A DNA stretch of 64,000 nucleotides from Desulfobacteraceae bacterium (GCA_016744295.1 JADGEQ010000008.1:124001-188000); one strand, 5' to 3'; shown: positions 44,664-54,944, counted from the stretch's first letter. Notes: generated from the sequence alone by a model not told the origin. A program made the numbers and translations.

Positions 44664-47600
44664 ATGGAACTCAACAGAAGAGATTTTATCAAAATTTCGG
44701 GGGCCACGGCAGCCGGAGTTGCCGTCAGCGGTCTTGGATTTGACCTGAAACCCGTCAAAGCCCACGCCCAGATGCTCAAAACCCAGTATGCCAAGGAAAG
44801 CACCACCATCTGCTGCTATTGCGCAGTGGGATGCGGTGCCATTGTCCATACCAGCCAGCGCGGGGATGGAAGGGTTATCAATATTGAAGGCGATCCCGAT
44901 CATGTGATCAATCAGGGAGCACTTTGCCCCAAAGGGGCTTCCATCAAGCAACTGGTTGAAAACGAAAAACGGCTTACCGAACCCATGTACCGGGCGCCCT
45001 ATTCAGACAAATGGGAAACCGTGTCCTGGGACTGGGCCCTGCGAACAATTGCCAAACGTACCAAGGAAACCCGTGACAAAGGGTTTACTGCCAAAAACGA
45101 CAAGGGCCAGACCGTCAACCGAGTTACAAACATGGCCTCCATTGGATCGGCCGCCATGGACAATGAAGAATGCTGGATCTACCAGACCCTGATGCGGTCC
45201 CTGGGGTTGGTCTATATAGAACACCAGGCAAGGATCTGACATAGCGCAACTGTAGCGGCTCTGGCAGAGTCGTTTGGACGCGGTGCAATGACCAATCACT
45301 GGATTGATATTAAAAACAGCGATTGTATCCTCATCATGGGCAGCAATGCTGCCGAAAATCATCCCATATCCTTTAAATATGTTACCCAGGCCATGGAAAA
45401 AGGGGCCAAACTCATTTCCGTGGATCCCAGGTTCACAAGGACCTCCTCCAAGGCAGACATTTATGCGAGCCTTAGATCGGGAACCGATATTGCATTTTTG
45501 GGCGGCATGATCAAATATATTCTGGACAATGATCTGTATAATAAGGAATATACGGCTGCCTATACCAATGCACCTTTTATTGTAGGCAAGGATTACAGCT
45601 TTGATGACGGTCTTTTTTCCGGTTACAAAGCCGCCATGGAAGGCCCATCTCTGGGAAGTTATGACAAATCCAAATGGGCCTTTGAAATGGATGCCAAAGG
45701 GGTTCCCAAAATGGACAGGGACATGAAGCATGAGCGCTCTGTTTTTCAGCTCATGAAAGCCCATTACCAACGCTATGACCTGGACAAGGTTTCCAGCGTC
45801 ACGGGGACCCCCAAAGAAGACCTGTTGAAAGTTTATGAAACCTACGCGGCCTCAGGCGCCAGGGGAAAAGCGGGCACCATCATGTATGCCATGGGCTGGA
45901 CCCAGCATACCGTGGGCACCCAGATCATCCGGACCATGGCCATGATCCAGCTGATGCTGGGAAACATGGGCGTTGCCGGCGGCGGGGTTAATGCGCTCCG
46001 GGGAGAATCCAATGTTCAGGGTTCCACGGACCATTGCCTGTTATGGCATATCTGGCCGGGTTATTTAAAAACCCCAAGGGCCTCCAACAAAAGCCTGGAA
46101 GCTTACAACGGCAAATGGACTCCCAGGAGTAATGATCCCCTGTCAGCGAACTGGTGGCAGAATTATCCCAAATACTCGGTCAGCCTGCTCAAATCCTTTT
46201 TCGGTGATAAGGGTACCAAGGCCAACCAGTTTGGCTACAACTGGCTGCCAAAAGTAGACGACGGCAAGGCCTATTCCTGGTTTGATCTCTTTGACGCCAT
46301 GTACAAGGACAAAATCAACGGGTTCTTTGCCTGGGGACAAAACCCTGCCTGCTCCGGCTCCAATGCCGGTAAGATCAGAAAATCCCTGGAAAAGCTGGAC
46401 TGGATGGTCAATGTCAATCTGTTTGACAATGAAACCGGCTCATTCTGGCAGGGCCCTGGGGTGGATCCCTCCAAGGTCAAAACAGAAGTTTTCATGCTAC
46501 CGGCATCTGTTTCCGTTGAAAAGGAAGGCAGTATCACCAACTCCGGACGGTGGATGCAATGGCGGTATCCGGGTCCCAAACCCTTGGGCAACAGCCGTCC
46601 AGACGGGGACATCATCATGCACCTGGGGCATCTGATCAAGGAAGAATACAAAAATGGGGGCAAATTTTCCGACCCCATTGCCAACCTGAAATGGGATTAT
46701 GAAACCAACGGCGTCTATGATCCCCACAAAACGGCCAAGGAAATCAACGGCTATTTTGTCAAGGACACCGAGATCAAGGGAAAAGTGTATAAAAAAGGCA
46801 CCCTGGTCCCCAGTTTTGCTTTTCTCCAGGCCGACGGGTCTACCTCCTCCGGTAACTGGCTATATTGCAACTCTTATACGGAAAAGGGCAATATGTCCGC
46901 CCGGCGCTCCCATAAAGATGCAGTCAACAAGATCGGACTTTATCCTGAATTTGCCTGGTGCTGGCCGGTCAACCGCCGCATCCTCTATAACCGTGCTTCG
47001 GTGGATCCCAAGGGACAGCCCTGGAATGAAAAAGACTGGGTGGTTCGGTTCGAAGGAGATGTCAAAAACGGCAAGTACGTGTCCAAAAAATGGACAGGAG
47101 ATGTACCCGACGGCGGTTGGTATCCCCTTGAAAACCCTGACGGATCCAAAAGAACGGATTCTAAATCTCCTTTTATCATGAGAAAACACGGTTATGGTCA
47201 GATCTTTGGGCCCGGACGGGCAGATGGTCCCTTTCCCGAGCATTATGAACCCATTGAATGCCCGGTTGAAAAAAACCTTTTTTCCTCCCAGATGGTTAAT
47301 CCAACGGCGGTGGTTTATTCCACCAAGGATGACCAGCATGCCACCTGTGATCCTCGGTTCCCCTTTGTGGGCACCACCTATCGGGTGACAGAACATTGGC
47401 AGACAGGCCTTATGACCCGTCCCCAGGACTGGCTCATGGAACTTCAGCCCAATGTGTTTGTGGAAATGAGCGAGGAGCTGGCCAAGCTTCGGGGCATTAT
47501 AAACGGTGAACGGGTGCGGGTCAGCTCTGCCCGGGCCGATCTTGACTGTATTGCAGTGGTCACCAAAAGGTTCAAACCCTTTAAAATCGGATATGCAACG

Positions 47601-47753
47601 GTTCATCAGGTGGGAATTCCCTGGCACTACGGATGGCGCTGGCCTGCAACGGGCAAGGAAGAAAGTGCCAACCTTCTGACACCACCGGCCGGAGATCCCA
47701 ATACCCGGATTCCTGAAACCAAGGCATTCATGGTCAATGTCGCAAAGATTTAA
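44664..47753 (+). CDS. fdhA: Selenocysteine formate dehydrogenase catalytic subunit (FdnG/FdhA type)
   Basis: 1029 codons read through an in-frame TGA at 45237-45239 (residue 192). The N-terminus has a twin-arginine signal (NRRDFIKISGA) ending at AHA, so the enzyme is exported folded. A 4Fe-4S motif (CCYCAVGC, then CPKGAS) precedes the molybdopterin domain. The TGA lies at the conserved catalytic spot, ARI-U-HSATVAALAESFGRG, followed by AMTNHWIDIKNSD. The frame is continuous on both sides, and a hairpin follows the TGA. It oxidises formate (or reduces CO2) on a Mo- or W-bis-MGD centre in the periplasm. AGGAGG precedes the ATG closely. With fdhB it forms an FdhAB-type enzyme; no membrane gamma subunit is present, so cytochromes c are probable acceptors. 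Confidence 0.97.
45240..45275 (+). promoter_or_regulatory. Bacterial SECIS-type hairpin downstream of the fdhA TGA
   Basis: The inverted repeat cggctctggcagagtcg (45256-45272) folds into a stem of about 7 pairs (one a G-U pair) with a short loop of about 3 bases, 17 to 33 bases after the TGA. That is the distance at which bacterial SelB-binding elements occur. Exact SelB contacts cannot be judged by eye. Confidence 0.6.
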
Positions 47754-47768
47754 AGGAGGCGAACCAAG

Positions 47769-48482
47769 ATGACAAAATCATTTTTTATCGATACAAGTGT
47801 TTGTACAGCCTGCAGAGGTTGCCAGGTGGCATGCAAGCAATGGCACGACTTGCCGGCAGAAGCCACGGTAAACAGAGGCAGTTTTCAAAACCCTGAAGAT
47901 CTCTCGAGTCTTACCTATAAACTGGTAAGGATGAACGAAGAAATAATAGACAATAAACTGCAATGGCTATTTTTTCCGGACCAGTGCCGGCATTGCATTG
48001 ATGCCCCCTGTCTTGAAACTGCCATGGATGAGAATGCCATTTACCAGGATCCCGCCACCGGTGCCATCCTGTACACGGCCAAAACCAAGGAACTGGATGC
48101 CGACGAAATCATTGGCTCCTGTCCCTATAATATCCCGAGAAAAGGTCCCGACGGCACCCTTGCCAAATGCGACATGTGCAACGACAGGGTTCACAACGGG
48201 TTGAAACCAGCCTGTGTCACCACCTGCCCCACCGGCACCATGAACTTTGGAGACCGGGAGAAAATGCTAGCCCTGGCTGAAAAGCGGCTCAAAACCCTCA
48301 AGAAAAAATACCCCAACTCCTTGCTTCTGGATCCCGATGACCTTAATGTGATTTACCTGGTCGCCCAGGAACCTTCCCTTTACTCCGAGTATGCCGTGGC
48401 AAGCGCGGGCAGAGGCGGTATGAGCCGGAGTGTTGCCATCCGCAAGATGATGGGACCCTTTGCCAGACTGATGAAGGTATAG
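47769..48482 (+). CDS. fdhB: Formate dehydrogenase iron-sulfur subunit (beta)
   Basis: 237 residues with four 4Fe-4S motifs: CTACRGCQVACKQWH near the N-terminus, CRHCIDAPC, SCPYNIPRK with LAKCDMCNDR, and ACVTTCPTG. There is no C-terminal membrane helix (unlike FdnH/FdoH), so the protein is a soluble periplasmic electron carrier carried with FdhA by the twin-arginine route. AAAGGAGGCGAACC precedes the ATG. It is 15 bp after fdhA. Confidence 0.95.
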   Translation: MTKSFFIDTSVCTACRGCQVACKQWHDLPAEATVNRGSFQNPEDLSSLTYKLVRMNEEIIDNKLQWLFFPDQCRHCIDAPCLETAMDENAIYQDPATGAILYTAKTKELDADEIIGSCPYNIPRKGPDGTLAKCDMCNDRVHNGLKPACVTTCPTGTMNFGDREKMLALAEKRLKTLKKKYPNSLLLDPDDLNVIYLVAQEPSLYSEYAVASAGRGGMSRSVAIRKMMGPFARLMKV

Positions 48483-48512
48483 GTCCCAATTGCAAACAAT
48501 TTAAACCATTGT

Positions 48513-48544
48513 ACCCGGGGGAAAAGATTTTCCCCCGGGTTTTC
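48513..48544 (+). terminator. Intrinsic terminator/attenuator after fdhAB
   Basis: A strong inverted repeat (acccgggggaaaa at 48513-48525, ttttcccccgggt at 48528-48540, 2-base loop) is followed by ttttcc. It separates fdhAB from fdhE and probably reduces transcription of the accessory genes. Confidence 0.7.
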
Positions 48545-48558
48545 CAAGGAAAGCCCCC

Positions 48559-49434
48559 ATGACCCAAACGAGCAGACCCGACCTGACAAAAGAGGATATC
48601 CGCAAAACAGCCACCACCCTTCAAAAGGCAAGACCTTCCTACGGCGCCTTGATAGATTTTTATGGGCAGGTATTCATTGCCCAATCCGAAAGCCGCTCCG
48701 ATATCACCCTGGCCCCCATTATCATTGAGCCCAAGCTTTTGGCATTAAAACAAGAGAATGGGATGCCCCTGGTTGATCCCTCCCAGTTTTTAATTGACCC
48801 AGCCCAGGCAGTCACTCTCCTGGAAAAACTCTGTGATCTGGCAGTGGCCCATGCACCCAAGCTGGCCAATACGGGAGAAAAAATTTTTACCGCTCTCAAA
48901 AATGGCAACCTTGAAATTGAACCCATTTTTTCTGCCCTGCTCAACAACCGACCCTTTGGAAAAACAGCAACTCAGCTGGATATTCCATTGGATGAGTTGA
49001 CTTTTTTTATCTTCAGTGCCATGGCACCTTCCATCCAGTCCTGCGCTGTTCAGTTGTCCGCCTATCTTAAGGATACACCGGATCAAAAAAAAGGATACTG
49101 CCCCGTCTGCGGCAGCCATCCCGATGTGGGATATCTGGACCAGGACGGCAAAAAGATGTTAATTTGCAGTTTATGTGCCCATGAATGGCAGACCCATCGC
49201 ATGGGATGTGTATTCTGTGATTCCACGGACAGACAGGATCAGCACTATTTTTTCAATAATGAAGAAAAAGAGTATCGGGTTTATGTCTGCGACAATTGCC
49301 AGCGCTATTTAAAACTGGTGGATTTAAGACTGTTGGACCGCTCCTTTGTTCCAAAATTGGAACAAATTACCACCCTGCACCTGGATTATAAGGCACAGGA
49401 ACAGGGGTACACCACCCATAAAGCCAAGAACTAG
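48559..49434 (+). CDS. fdhE: Formate dehydrogenase accessory protein FdhE
   Basis: 291 residues. The C-terminal half has the FdhE rubredoxin-like zinc/iron pairs: YCPVCGSHPDVG, CSLCAHEWQTHR, GCVFC and CDNCQRYLK. FdhE binds the twin-arginine-exported formate dehydrogenase before export and helps its maturation. AAGGAAAGCCCCC precedes the ATG. The gene follows the terminator hairpin by 15 bp. Confidence 0.9.
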   Translation: MTQTSRPDLTKEDIRKTATTLQKARPSYGALIDFYGQVFIAQSESRSDITLAPIIIEPKLLALKQENGMPLVDPSQFLIDPAQAVTLLEKLCDLAVAHAPKLANTGEKIFTALKNGNLEIEPIFSALLNNRPFGKTATQLDIPLDELTFFIFSAMAPSIQSCAVQLSAYLKDTPDQKKGYCPVCGSHPDVGYLDQDGKKMLICSLCAHEWQTHRMGCVFCDSTDRQDQHYFFNNEEKEYRVYVCDNCQRYLKLVDLRLLDRSFVPKLEQITTLHLDYKAQEQGYTTHKAKN

Positions 49435-49476
49435 GGCCGAAGGTTAGGCCAACCGGATACAAAAAAGGATATACCC

Positions 49477-50034
49477 ATGGGAAAATACATTGCCCTCCTA
49501 TTATTTATAACGCTTTTGATGCCTTTGCCCCAAGGCCTGTGCGCCCCGGTAAAAATGAACCTTAATTTCACCCTGGCAGCACCAAAAGACGAAGGCCACA
49601 AAGCCTACCTCGGGCTTGAAACAACGGAACCGTTTTTTTTGAATCAAATACAGGCAAAGATTTTGATCATTGAAATTTTTTCCATGTACTGCCCCATCTG
49701 CCAGCGGGAAGCTGCTGATGTTAATAAATTGTTTGAGCTGATTCAAGCAGATGCAACGCTTAAGGAGAAGATAAGATTCATTGGAATTGGGGCTGGAAAC
49801 TCTGCCTTTGAGGTGGATTTTTTCAGGGAAAATTACCAAATCCAATTTCCTTTGTTCAGTGACGAAAAATTCTTGGTCCACAAAAAAATCGGAGCGGTGG
49901 GCACTCCCTATTTCATCGGGCTAAAACAAAACGAAAAGAATCAATTTGAAATTTTTTATTCCCAATCCGGTGAAATAAAAGATCCTGACGAATTCTTACA
50001 AAGACTGATCAAGGGGTCGGGCCTGAAACCCTAA
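49477..50034 (+). CDS. Exported thioredoxin-fold (TlpA-like) protein
   Basis: 185 residues with a signal peptide (about 1-22, ALLLFITLLMPLPQG). The redox motif is CPIC at Cys72-Cys75 (FSMYCPICQREAAD), followed by the FIGIGAGNSAFEV and cis-Pro-like VGTPYFIGL segments of TlpA/ResA proteins. It is a periplasmic thiol-disulfide protein. It directly follows fdhE and precedes a second thioredoxin-fold gene by 10 bp. Confidence 0.82.
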   Translation: MGKYIALLLFITLLMPLPQGLCAPVKMNLNFTLAAPKDEGHKAYLGLETTEPFFLNQIQAKILIIEIFSMYCPICQREAADVNKLFELIQADATLKEKIRFIGIGAGNSAFEVDFFRENYQIQFPLFSDEKFLVHKKIGAVGTPYFIGLKQNEKNQFEIFYSQSGEIKDPDEFLQRLIKGSGLKP

Positions 50035-50044
50035 AGGAGAAACC

Positions 50045-50635
50045 ATGCAAAAATATATGCTGTGGATAGTTGTGTTTTCCCTGGTGTTACCCGGAGCGGT
50101 CAATGCCTTTTCCTCCGCCTACGAAGGGAAAATATACGATCCTGGCAAACTTCTGGCCGTTGACAGTCATCTGTTAATACACCTCAATGAACTGGCACCG
50201 GATTTTACCCTGCCCGCCCTATCTGGAAAACCAGTAACTCTGAGCCAGTTCAGAGGTAAAAAAAACGTATTGCTTTCTTTTATCCCTGCTGCCTGGACCC
50301 CGGTCTGTTCAGACCAATGGCCCGGGTATAATATTGCCAGACCATTGTTTGAAGCCCAGGACACCATTTTGCTGGGTATCAGCGTGGACAACCTACCCAC
50401 TCTGTTTGCCTGGACAAATGAAATGGGCAGCCTCTGGTTTGATGTTCTCTCGGATTTCTGGCCCCACGGACGAACAGCAGCCGCCTACGGGGTGTTGAGA
50501 ACCGACGGGACCGCAGAGAGAGCCCTGATCCTCATTGATAAAAAAGGAATCATCCGGTTTATCCATGTATCGGATATCAACATCCGGCCGGATCTTGGTA
50601 TGATAATCCGGGAACTGAAAAAACTTAACCAATAG
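50045..50635 (+). CDS. Exported peroxiredoxin-like protein
   Basis: 196 residues with a signal peptide (LWIVVFSLVLPGAVNA). After ELAPDFTLPALSGKPV the peroxidatic motif reads PAAWTPVCSDQ, with Pro81, Thr85 and Cys88 in the canonical spacing. The typical resolving cysteine is not seen, so it is probably a 1-Cys type that could be recycled by the neighbouring CPIC protein. AAAGGAGAAACC precedes the ATG. It converges on the RACo-like gene, with only 6 bp between stops. Confidence 0.8.
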   Translation: MQKYMLWIVVFSLVLPGAVNAFSSAYEGKIYDPGKLLAVDSHLLIHLNELAPDFTLPALSGKPVTLSQFRGKKNVLLSFIPAAWTPVCSDQWPGYNIARPLFEAQDTILLGISVDNLPTLFAWTNEMGSLWFDVLSDFWPHGRTAAAYGVLRTDGTAERALILIDKKGIIRFIHVSDINIRPDLGMIIRELKKLNQ

Positions 50636-50641
50636 GGTGAT

Positions 50642-52240
50642 TTAACCGTCAGGAAAACGTAATCTTTTAACAAAAACCTCCTGGAAATCCTGGTTACAGG
50701 CAAGATCTACGGTGGTGATCTGACTTGCCATTGTTTTTGATTTTTCAAGGATATCTTCATCACACAGGGCCATGACAGCACCGGCACCGGCAGAGTTCCC
50801 TGCAACCTCCACACAGTCAAGATCCATGACAGGAATCATTCCCAACCCCATCATATCCTCTTTATCAAGAAAGCTTCCAAAAGCCCCTGCAATGATAATT
50901 TTTTCAGGTTTTTCAAATCCTGCCTCCCTGAGAAGAAATTCAATCCCGGAAATCAACGCGGCTTTACCCAACTGGACAGACCGGATATCCTTCTGGCTGA
51001 TAAACACCCCACCATCCTGGGTAAGTTCCTCGGGAACAATGGTGTATTGCATTTTTCCTGCACTGTCTTTTTTTAAAGCCAAAAGATCCAGTTCTTTCCT
51101 AAATGCCCCCCCGGGATCTATAATCTTATTTTTCCAAAGTTGAACCACTGCGCTGATAACACCGGTTCCGCAAATTCCAGAGGGTTTTAGCTTAGAAGAA
51201 TTTGATGGATTAATAACAGAGCAATGGGGAAATTCATTTAACCCTCTTATTTCAACTAGATTCACCGCTCCCGGAATTGCCTGCATTCCACATGACAGGG
51301 AGGCACCTTCAAATGCAGGACCGGTGGCGCATGAAGTTGCAAAAAGCCTGTCTCTTCCCTTTAACAGCAATTCCCCGTTGGTGCCAAGATCGATCAAAAG
51401 CGTCCCACAGGGTTGCGTGTCAAAATCAACGGCAAGGCCGGCGCCAAGGATATCGCCTCCGATAAAACCCGATACCTGGGGCAGGGTTTGAATTGAAAGG
51501 TCACCCGTTGAAAGATCAGCAATGGTAAACCCCAAATCCGCTGATAACATTTTTCGTGCATCGTAAAAGGCAGGCTGATAGGGTGATATTCCAATGGACT
51601 TTGGATCGACACCGGCCAAGATATGAATCATTGTGGGATTGCCCACCACCACCATTTTAGAAAGACTGGGTTCAATATCCCGGGCGTCAAGCAGTTGTTT
51701 AATCCCCCATTCCATTGCCCTGACAACCAATTTTTGCAAATATGCCAGATTTTTTACATCCTTGCCGATGGCACCGATGCGACTCATCACATCATCCCCA
51801 TAAAGCGCCTGGGGATTTTTAACGGCAAGAGATGAGAGCACCTCGCCTGTTGTCATGTTGCACAGATAAAGGGCAATGGTTGTGGTACCCAAGTCCACGG
51901 CAATCCCATGGCAAACCTTGCCCGTCTTCTCCCTGAACCTGTTTTTGAATATTTCGGGAAAAGAAACAGGAGCTTTGCTGATAATATGGGAGGAAAGCAA
52001 AGAAGATTCTGGAATTTCAATGGAGATGTCTTCTGAAATTGTCAGGGTACAGGCATTGCGTATTTCAGGATGCCCATTGGCTGGAATCTCTTTGACCTGA
52101 CATTTCCCGCAGACCCCTTTGCCTCCGCAGTCAGATCTTAAAAAAATATTCTCCGCCATGAGAGATTCCATCAGGCTTTTTCCTTGCTTTACCTTGATCT
52201 GTCTGCCATGGGGGAGAAGGTGAATATGATAATAGGACAT
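50642..52240 (-). CDS. RACo-like reductive activator of corrinoid proteins (2Fe-2S plus ASKHA)
   Basis: 532 residues. The N-terminal plant-type ferredoxin has four Cys ligands (Cys38, Cys44 and Cys47 in SDCGGKGVCGKCQ, and Cys64). The C-terminal part is the ASKHA actin-like ATPase with VDLGTTTIALYL and LIDLGTNGELLL phosphate loops and IAGAFGSF. Such proteins use ATP to reactivate the Co(II) form of corrinoid proteins (for example in the carbonyl branch or O-demethylases). Its neighbour downstream of the start, 52292-53014, resembles a MetH activation subunit, supporting this role. No corrinoid protein lies in the window. Confidence 0.85.
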   Translation of the reverse strand: MSYYHIHLLPHGRQIKVKQGKSLMESLMAENIFLRSDCGGKGVCGKCQVKEIPANGHPEIRNACTLTISEDISIEIPESSLLSSHIISKAPVSFPEIFKNRFREKTGKVCHGIAVDLGTTTIALYLCNMTTGEVLSSLAVKNPQALYGDDVMSRIGAIGKDVKNLAYLQKLVVRAMEWGIKQLLDARDIEPSLSKMVVVGNPTMIHILAGVDPKSIGISPYQPAFYDARKMLSADLGFTIADLSTGDLSIQTLPQVSGFIGGDILGAGLAVDFDTQPCGTLLIDLGTNGELLLKGRDRLFATSCATGPAFEGASLSCGMQAIPGAVNLVEIRGLNEFPHCSVINPSNSSKLKPSGICGTGVISAVVQLWKNKIIDPGGAFRKELDLLALKKDSAGKMQYTIVPEELTQDGGVFISQKDIRSVQLGKAALISGIEFLLREAGFEKPEKIIIAGAFGSFLDKEDMMGLGMIPVMDLDCVEVAGNSAGAGAVMALCDEDILEKSKTMASQITTVDLACNQDFQEVFVKRLRFPDG

Positions 52241-52291
52241 TTAACTTCCTTAACCTGCTGTTTGAATTTGTTTATATCTGTTTAAAATTAT

Positions 52292-53014
52292 TTATATCTG
52301 TTTCATAGGGCAGTCATGGTTTTTAGAACAAACCTGGCAGGTGGTCCCCACCTGATCACTCGCATATCCGGGGCCCAAACCGATGAGACAGGAGATTGTT
52401 TTAAAAGGAGAGAGCACCGCATCCTCCCGAACCATTACATTTATTTTTTCAAGGGGCAATAAAGAGCATAGCTTTATCTGTTCTTCCAGATCCCAGCCGT
52501 GAACAGATCCGGGACTCAAAAAAGGGCTTACCCCCCACCCCAATTGCACGGCCTTTTCCTGGGCGATCTGCTTGACACGATCACCGGCTTTATCAAGAAC
52601 AATCAACCCAATCAAATCAATGAAATAGGCTCCCAGCAAATCACCCATTTCAGAGGCTTTTTTTGATTCCTCCTCAAGCACCTGACCTGCGGTATATACC
52701 GCTACAAGTGCGTGGCTGGCCCGGTTCAAAAATTTGATAGAATACCCAAAATCAATCTCCACAGCATCACTGTCCTTTTGGGTGCCGCTGTTCTTTTGAA
52801 TGAGGCCCATACCATTGGTGTGCCCCTGTTCAAATTCCACCCAGCAGTATAGAATTGCGGGTTTCCATATATTTTGAACCTTTTCAAAGGTTTCCCGGGC
52901 ACTTTTTAAAATTCCAGCCTTACCGGAAGGTTTTATCTTTTCCACAAGATCCTGGAATCCAAGATCCACGGATATATCCTGGATCACAACGGGCTGGGTA
53001 TCAATATTTTTCAA
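52292..53014 (-). CDS. B12-dependent methionine-synthase-activation-like protein
   Basis: 240 residues starting at a TTG (53012-53014) with AAAGGTGAGTGTGAGG upstream. The pattern LSPGSVHGWDLEEQ, the Ala-rich LNRASHALVAVYTAG and a late FKTISCLIGLG match the SAM-binding activation domain of cobalamin-dependent methionine synthase, which anaerobes often carry as a free protein. The end is Cys-rich (TCQVCSKNHDCP). It probably reductively methylates an inactive corrinoid. It precedes the RACo-like gene by 51 bp. Confidence 0.82.
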   Translation of the reverse strand: MKNIDTQPVVIQDISVDLGFQDLVEKIKPSGKAGILKSARETFEKVQNIWKPAILYCWVEFEQGHTNGMGLIQKNSGTQKDSDAVEIDFGYSIKFLNRASHALVAVYTAGQVLEEESKKASEMGDLLGAYFIDLIGLIVLDKAGDRVKQIAQEKAVQLGWGVSPFLSPGSVHGWDLEEQIKLCSLLPLEKINVMVREDAVLSPFKTISCLIGLGPGYASDQVGTTCQVCSKNHDCPMKQI

Positions 53015-53506
53015 ACCTCACACTCACCTTTTTCAACTTGGATTGCAAACAACAACTCTAGTTTATGATTAACAATAACCCACCCGATAGTTCTCATCAG
53101 AGGCAAGTATTATAAGCGGCAGGTCCCGTTACCGTCAGACCTCTTTCCTGAATTCAAAGCCGCCATGCTCTCCCCATCCAAAGGGGAGTCATCATAACAG
53201 AATTTTATCCGTTTGCCATCATCCTTTGAATTTTTGTTCTCTATTTAAATTTTAGACAAATCAAATGCTGCGAATTGCTGCCGACCGTCCTGCTGAAGTT
53301 GACAAAAATGAGTGTGTTTTGTATTTAAGGGTGTCTTGGCAGGTTGGACTAGGGTTCCGGCTGTCAGGATAAAGTTGTGCCAGAAATATTTTTGGCTTTT
53401 ATGGTCAGGTTTGATTTGTATAGACAAGAAAAGCCTGTCATTTGATGTAAGAAGAGATATAAAAAAAGTTGCAACAATTGATGTGAAAATGGGGATTGCC
53501 TGATAT
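53015..53506. other. 490-bp gap upstream of trkA
   Basis: A gap with no convincing gene. A 63-codon plus-strand frame ends 3 bp before trkA (53312-53503) but has no strong ribosome site and matches no family known to me. The promoters of trkA and of the leftward corrinoid-activation pair must lie here. Confidence 0.4.
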
Positions 53507-54925
53507 ATGAATGTAAATAAACCGGCTAAATCGACAAACATTTTAATTCTCGGACTTGGGGGGGTGGGATATTACCTGGCCAAGCGCCTGGTTCACGAAG
53601 GCTATGCCATTACCGCCATTGAACCCGATGGCGACCTGCTTCGCCATGCCGACGGCAATATAGATGCCCGCCTGATTCAGGGCAATGCCATGAGCATTGA
53701 ATGCTGGAAGGAAGTTGGGGCAGAAAAAATGGATTACCTGATTGCGGTTACCAACAATGATGCCGTAAATATGATGAGCTGCCAGATTGCCCACCGCTTT
53801 GGCATCCCCAAAAAAATTGCCAGGGTTCGCTCCACGGAATTTGGGAGTAAAAATTCCCTCCTGAGTGCCGCAGATCTTAAAATTGACCTGATCATCCACC
53901 CGGAAGAACTGGCTGCCCAGGAAATTTTCAGGCTGATCAATCTTAGGGCAGGCAACGACATCATTGCGGTTGCCAAGGGACAGATACAGGCCATGGCCAC
54001 CCGCATTCCGGAAAAATCCCCCCTGGCTCACAGAAAGCTCAAAGATATTTCCCAGGAATATAACGAATTTCCCTTTAGGGTCATTGCCATGACCCGGGGA
54101 ATCACCACCATGATTCCCACGGGAGATGATGAACTGCAGCCCCAGGATCAAGCATTTTTTATGGCAGGCAATGAAGACCTGAACCGGTTGATGGGTCTGA
54201 CAGGTGTTGAACAGCAAAAACGCCACAGGGTGATGATTATCGGTGGGGGCTTGGTTGGACGACGGTTGGCAGAACTATTGGGGAAAACATTTTCAGTACG
54301 GCTCATTGAAAAAAACGAAGCCGCAGCCAAGGAACTCTCCTTTGCATTAAAAAATGCCGAGGTATTACAAGGGGACGGATCAGATTCAGATGTACTGGTT
54401 TCGGCGGGATTGCTGGAGATGGATACCTTTATAACCGCCACAGGAGAAAACGAAACCAATATCATGACCTGCGTTCTGGCCAAACATTTGATGACCTCCC
54501 ACAACAACGGCAAAAACGCCCGTAAGCCCAACAAGCAAACAAAATGCATCGCACTTGTGACCAAGGAAGATTATGTGGTGCTTGCGGCAACAATGGGGTC
54601 TGATATTGCCATGAATAAAAAGATACTTGCCAGTAACAGGATTCTCAAATTCATTCGACGGGGTGAGCTGATTTCAGTGGCCCATCTCCATGGATTTGAT
54701 GCGGAAATGGTAGAAATTGTTGCGGCTCCGAATTCGCCCATTACCCGAAAACCCCTTTCCAAACTGAATTCCTATTACGAGAATAAAATAATGATCGGGG
54801 GCATCCATAAAGACGGGGTTTGGCAGATTGCCGTGGGAGACACCCATATTCAGGCGAATGAACGGGTGATTGTGGTCTGCATGTCACAGCATCTGAAAGA
54901 TGTCCAGAAATTATTTCTGGCTTAA
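53507..54925 (+). CDS. trkA: Trk potassium-uptake regulatory protein TrkA
   Basis: 472 residues with the duplicated TrkA layout: RCK-N domain 1 with ILGLGGVGYYLAKRLVHEG, TrkA-C 1, RCK-N domain 2 with IIGGGLVGRRLAELL, and TrkA-C 2 at the end. It is the cytosolic NAD(H)-binding regulator of the TrkH potassium channel. The partner trkH is not intact here; only a 34-residue TrkH-like peptide frame lies just after it on the other strand. Confidence 0.95.
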   Translation: MNVNKPAKSTNILILGLGGVGYYLAKRLVHEGYAITAIEPDGDLLRHADGNIDARLIQGNAMSIECWKEVGAEKMDYLIAVTNNDAVNMMSCQIAHRFGIPKKIARVRSTEFGSKNSLLSAADLKIDLIIHPEELAAQEIFRLINLRAGNDIIAVAKGQIQAMATRIPEKSPLAHRKLKDISQEYNEFPFRVIAMTRGITTMIPTGDDELQPQDQAFFMAGNEDLNRLMGLTGVEQQKRHRVMIIGGGLVGRRLAELLGKTFSVRLIEKNEAAAKELSFALKNAEVLQGDGSDSDVLVSAGLLEMDTFITATGENETNIMTCVLAKHLMTSHNNGKNARKPNKQTKCIALVTKEDYVVLAATMGSDIAMNKKILASNRILKFIRRGELISVAHLHGFDAEMVEIVAAPNSPITRKPLSKLNSYYENKIMIGGIHKDGVWQIAVGDTHIQANERVIVVCMSQHLKDVQKLFLA

Positions 54926-54944
54926 CAGGTTGATTGTCAGCGGT

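Noticed and set aside
45288..47753. Separate formate dehydrogenase gene starting at 45288
   Set aside because: It is in frame with the upstream part through the selenocysteine TGA; the ATG there is an internal methionine of the AMTNHW motif.
53312..53503. 63-codon frame just before trkA
   Set aside because: No strong ribosome site and no recognisable family; kept only as a comment on the gap.
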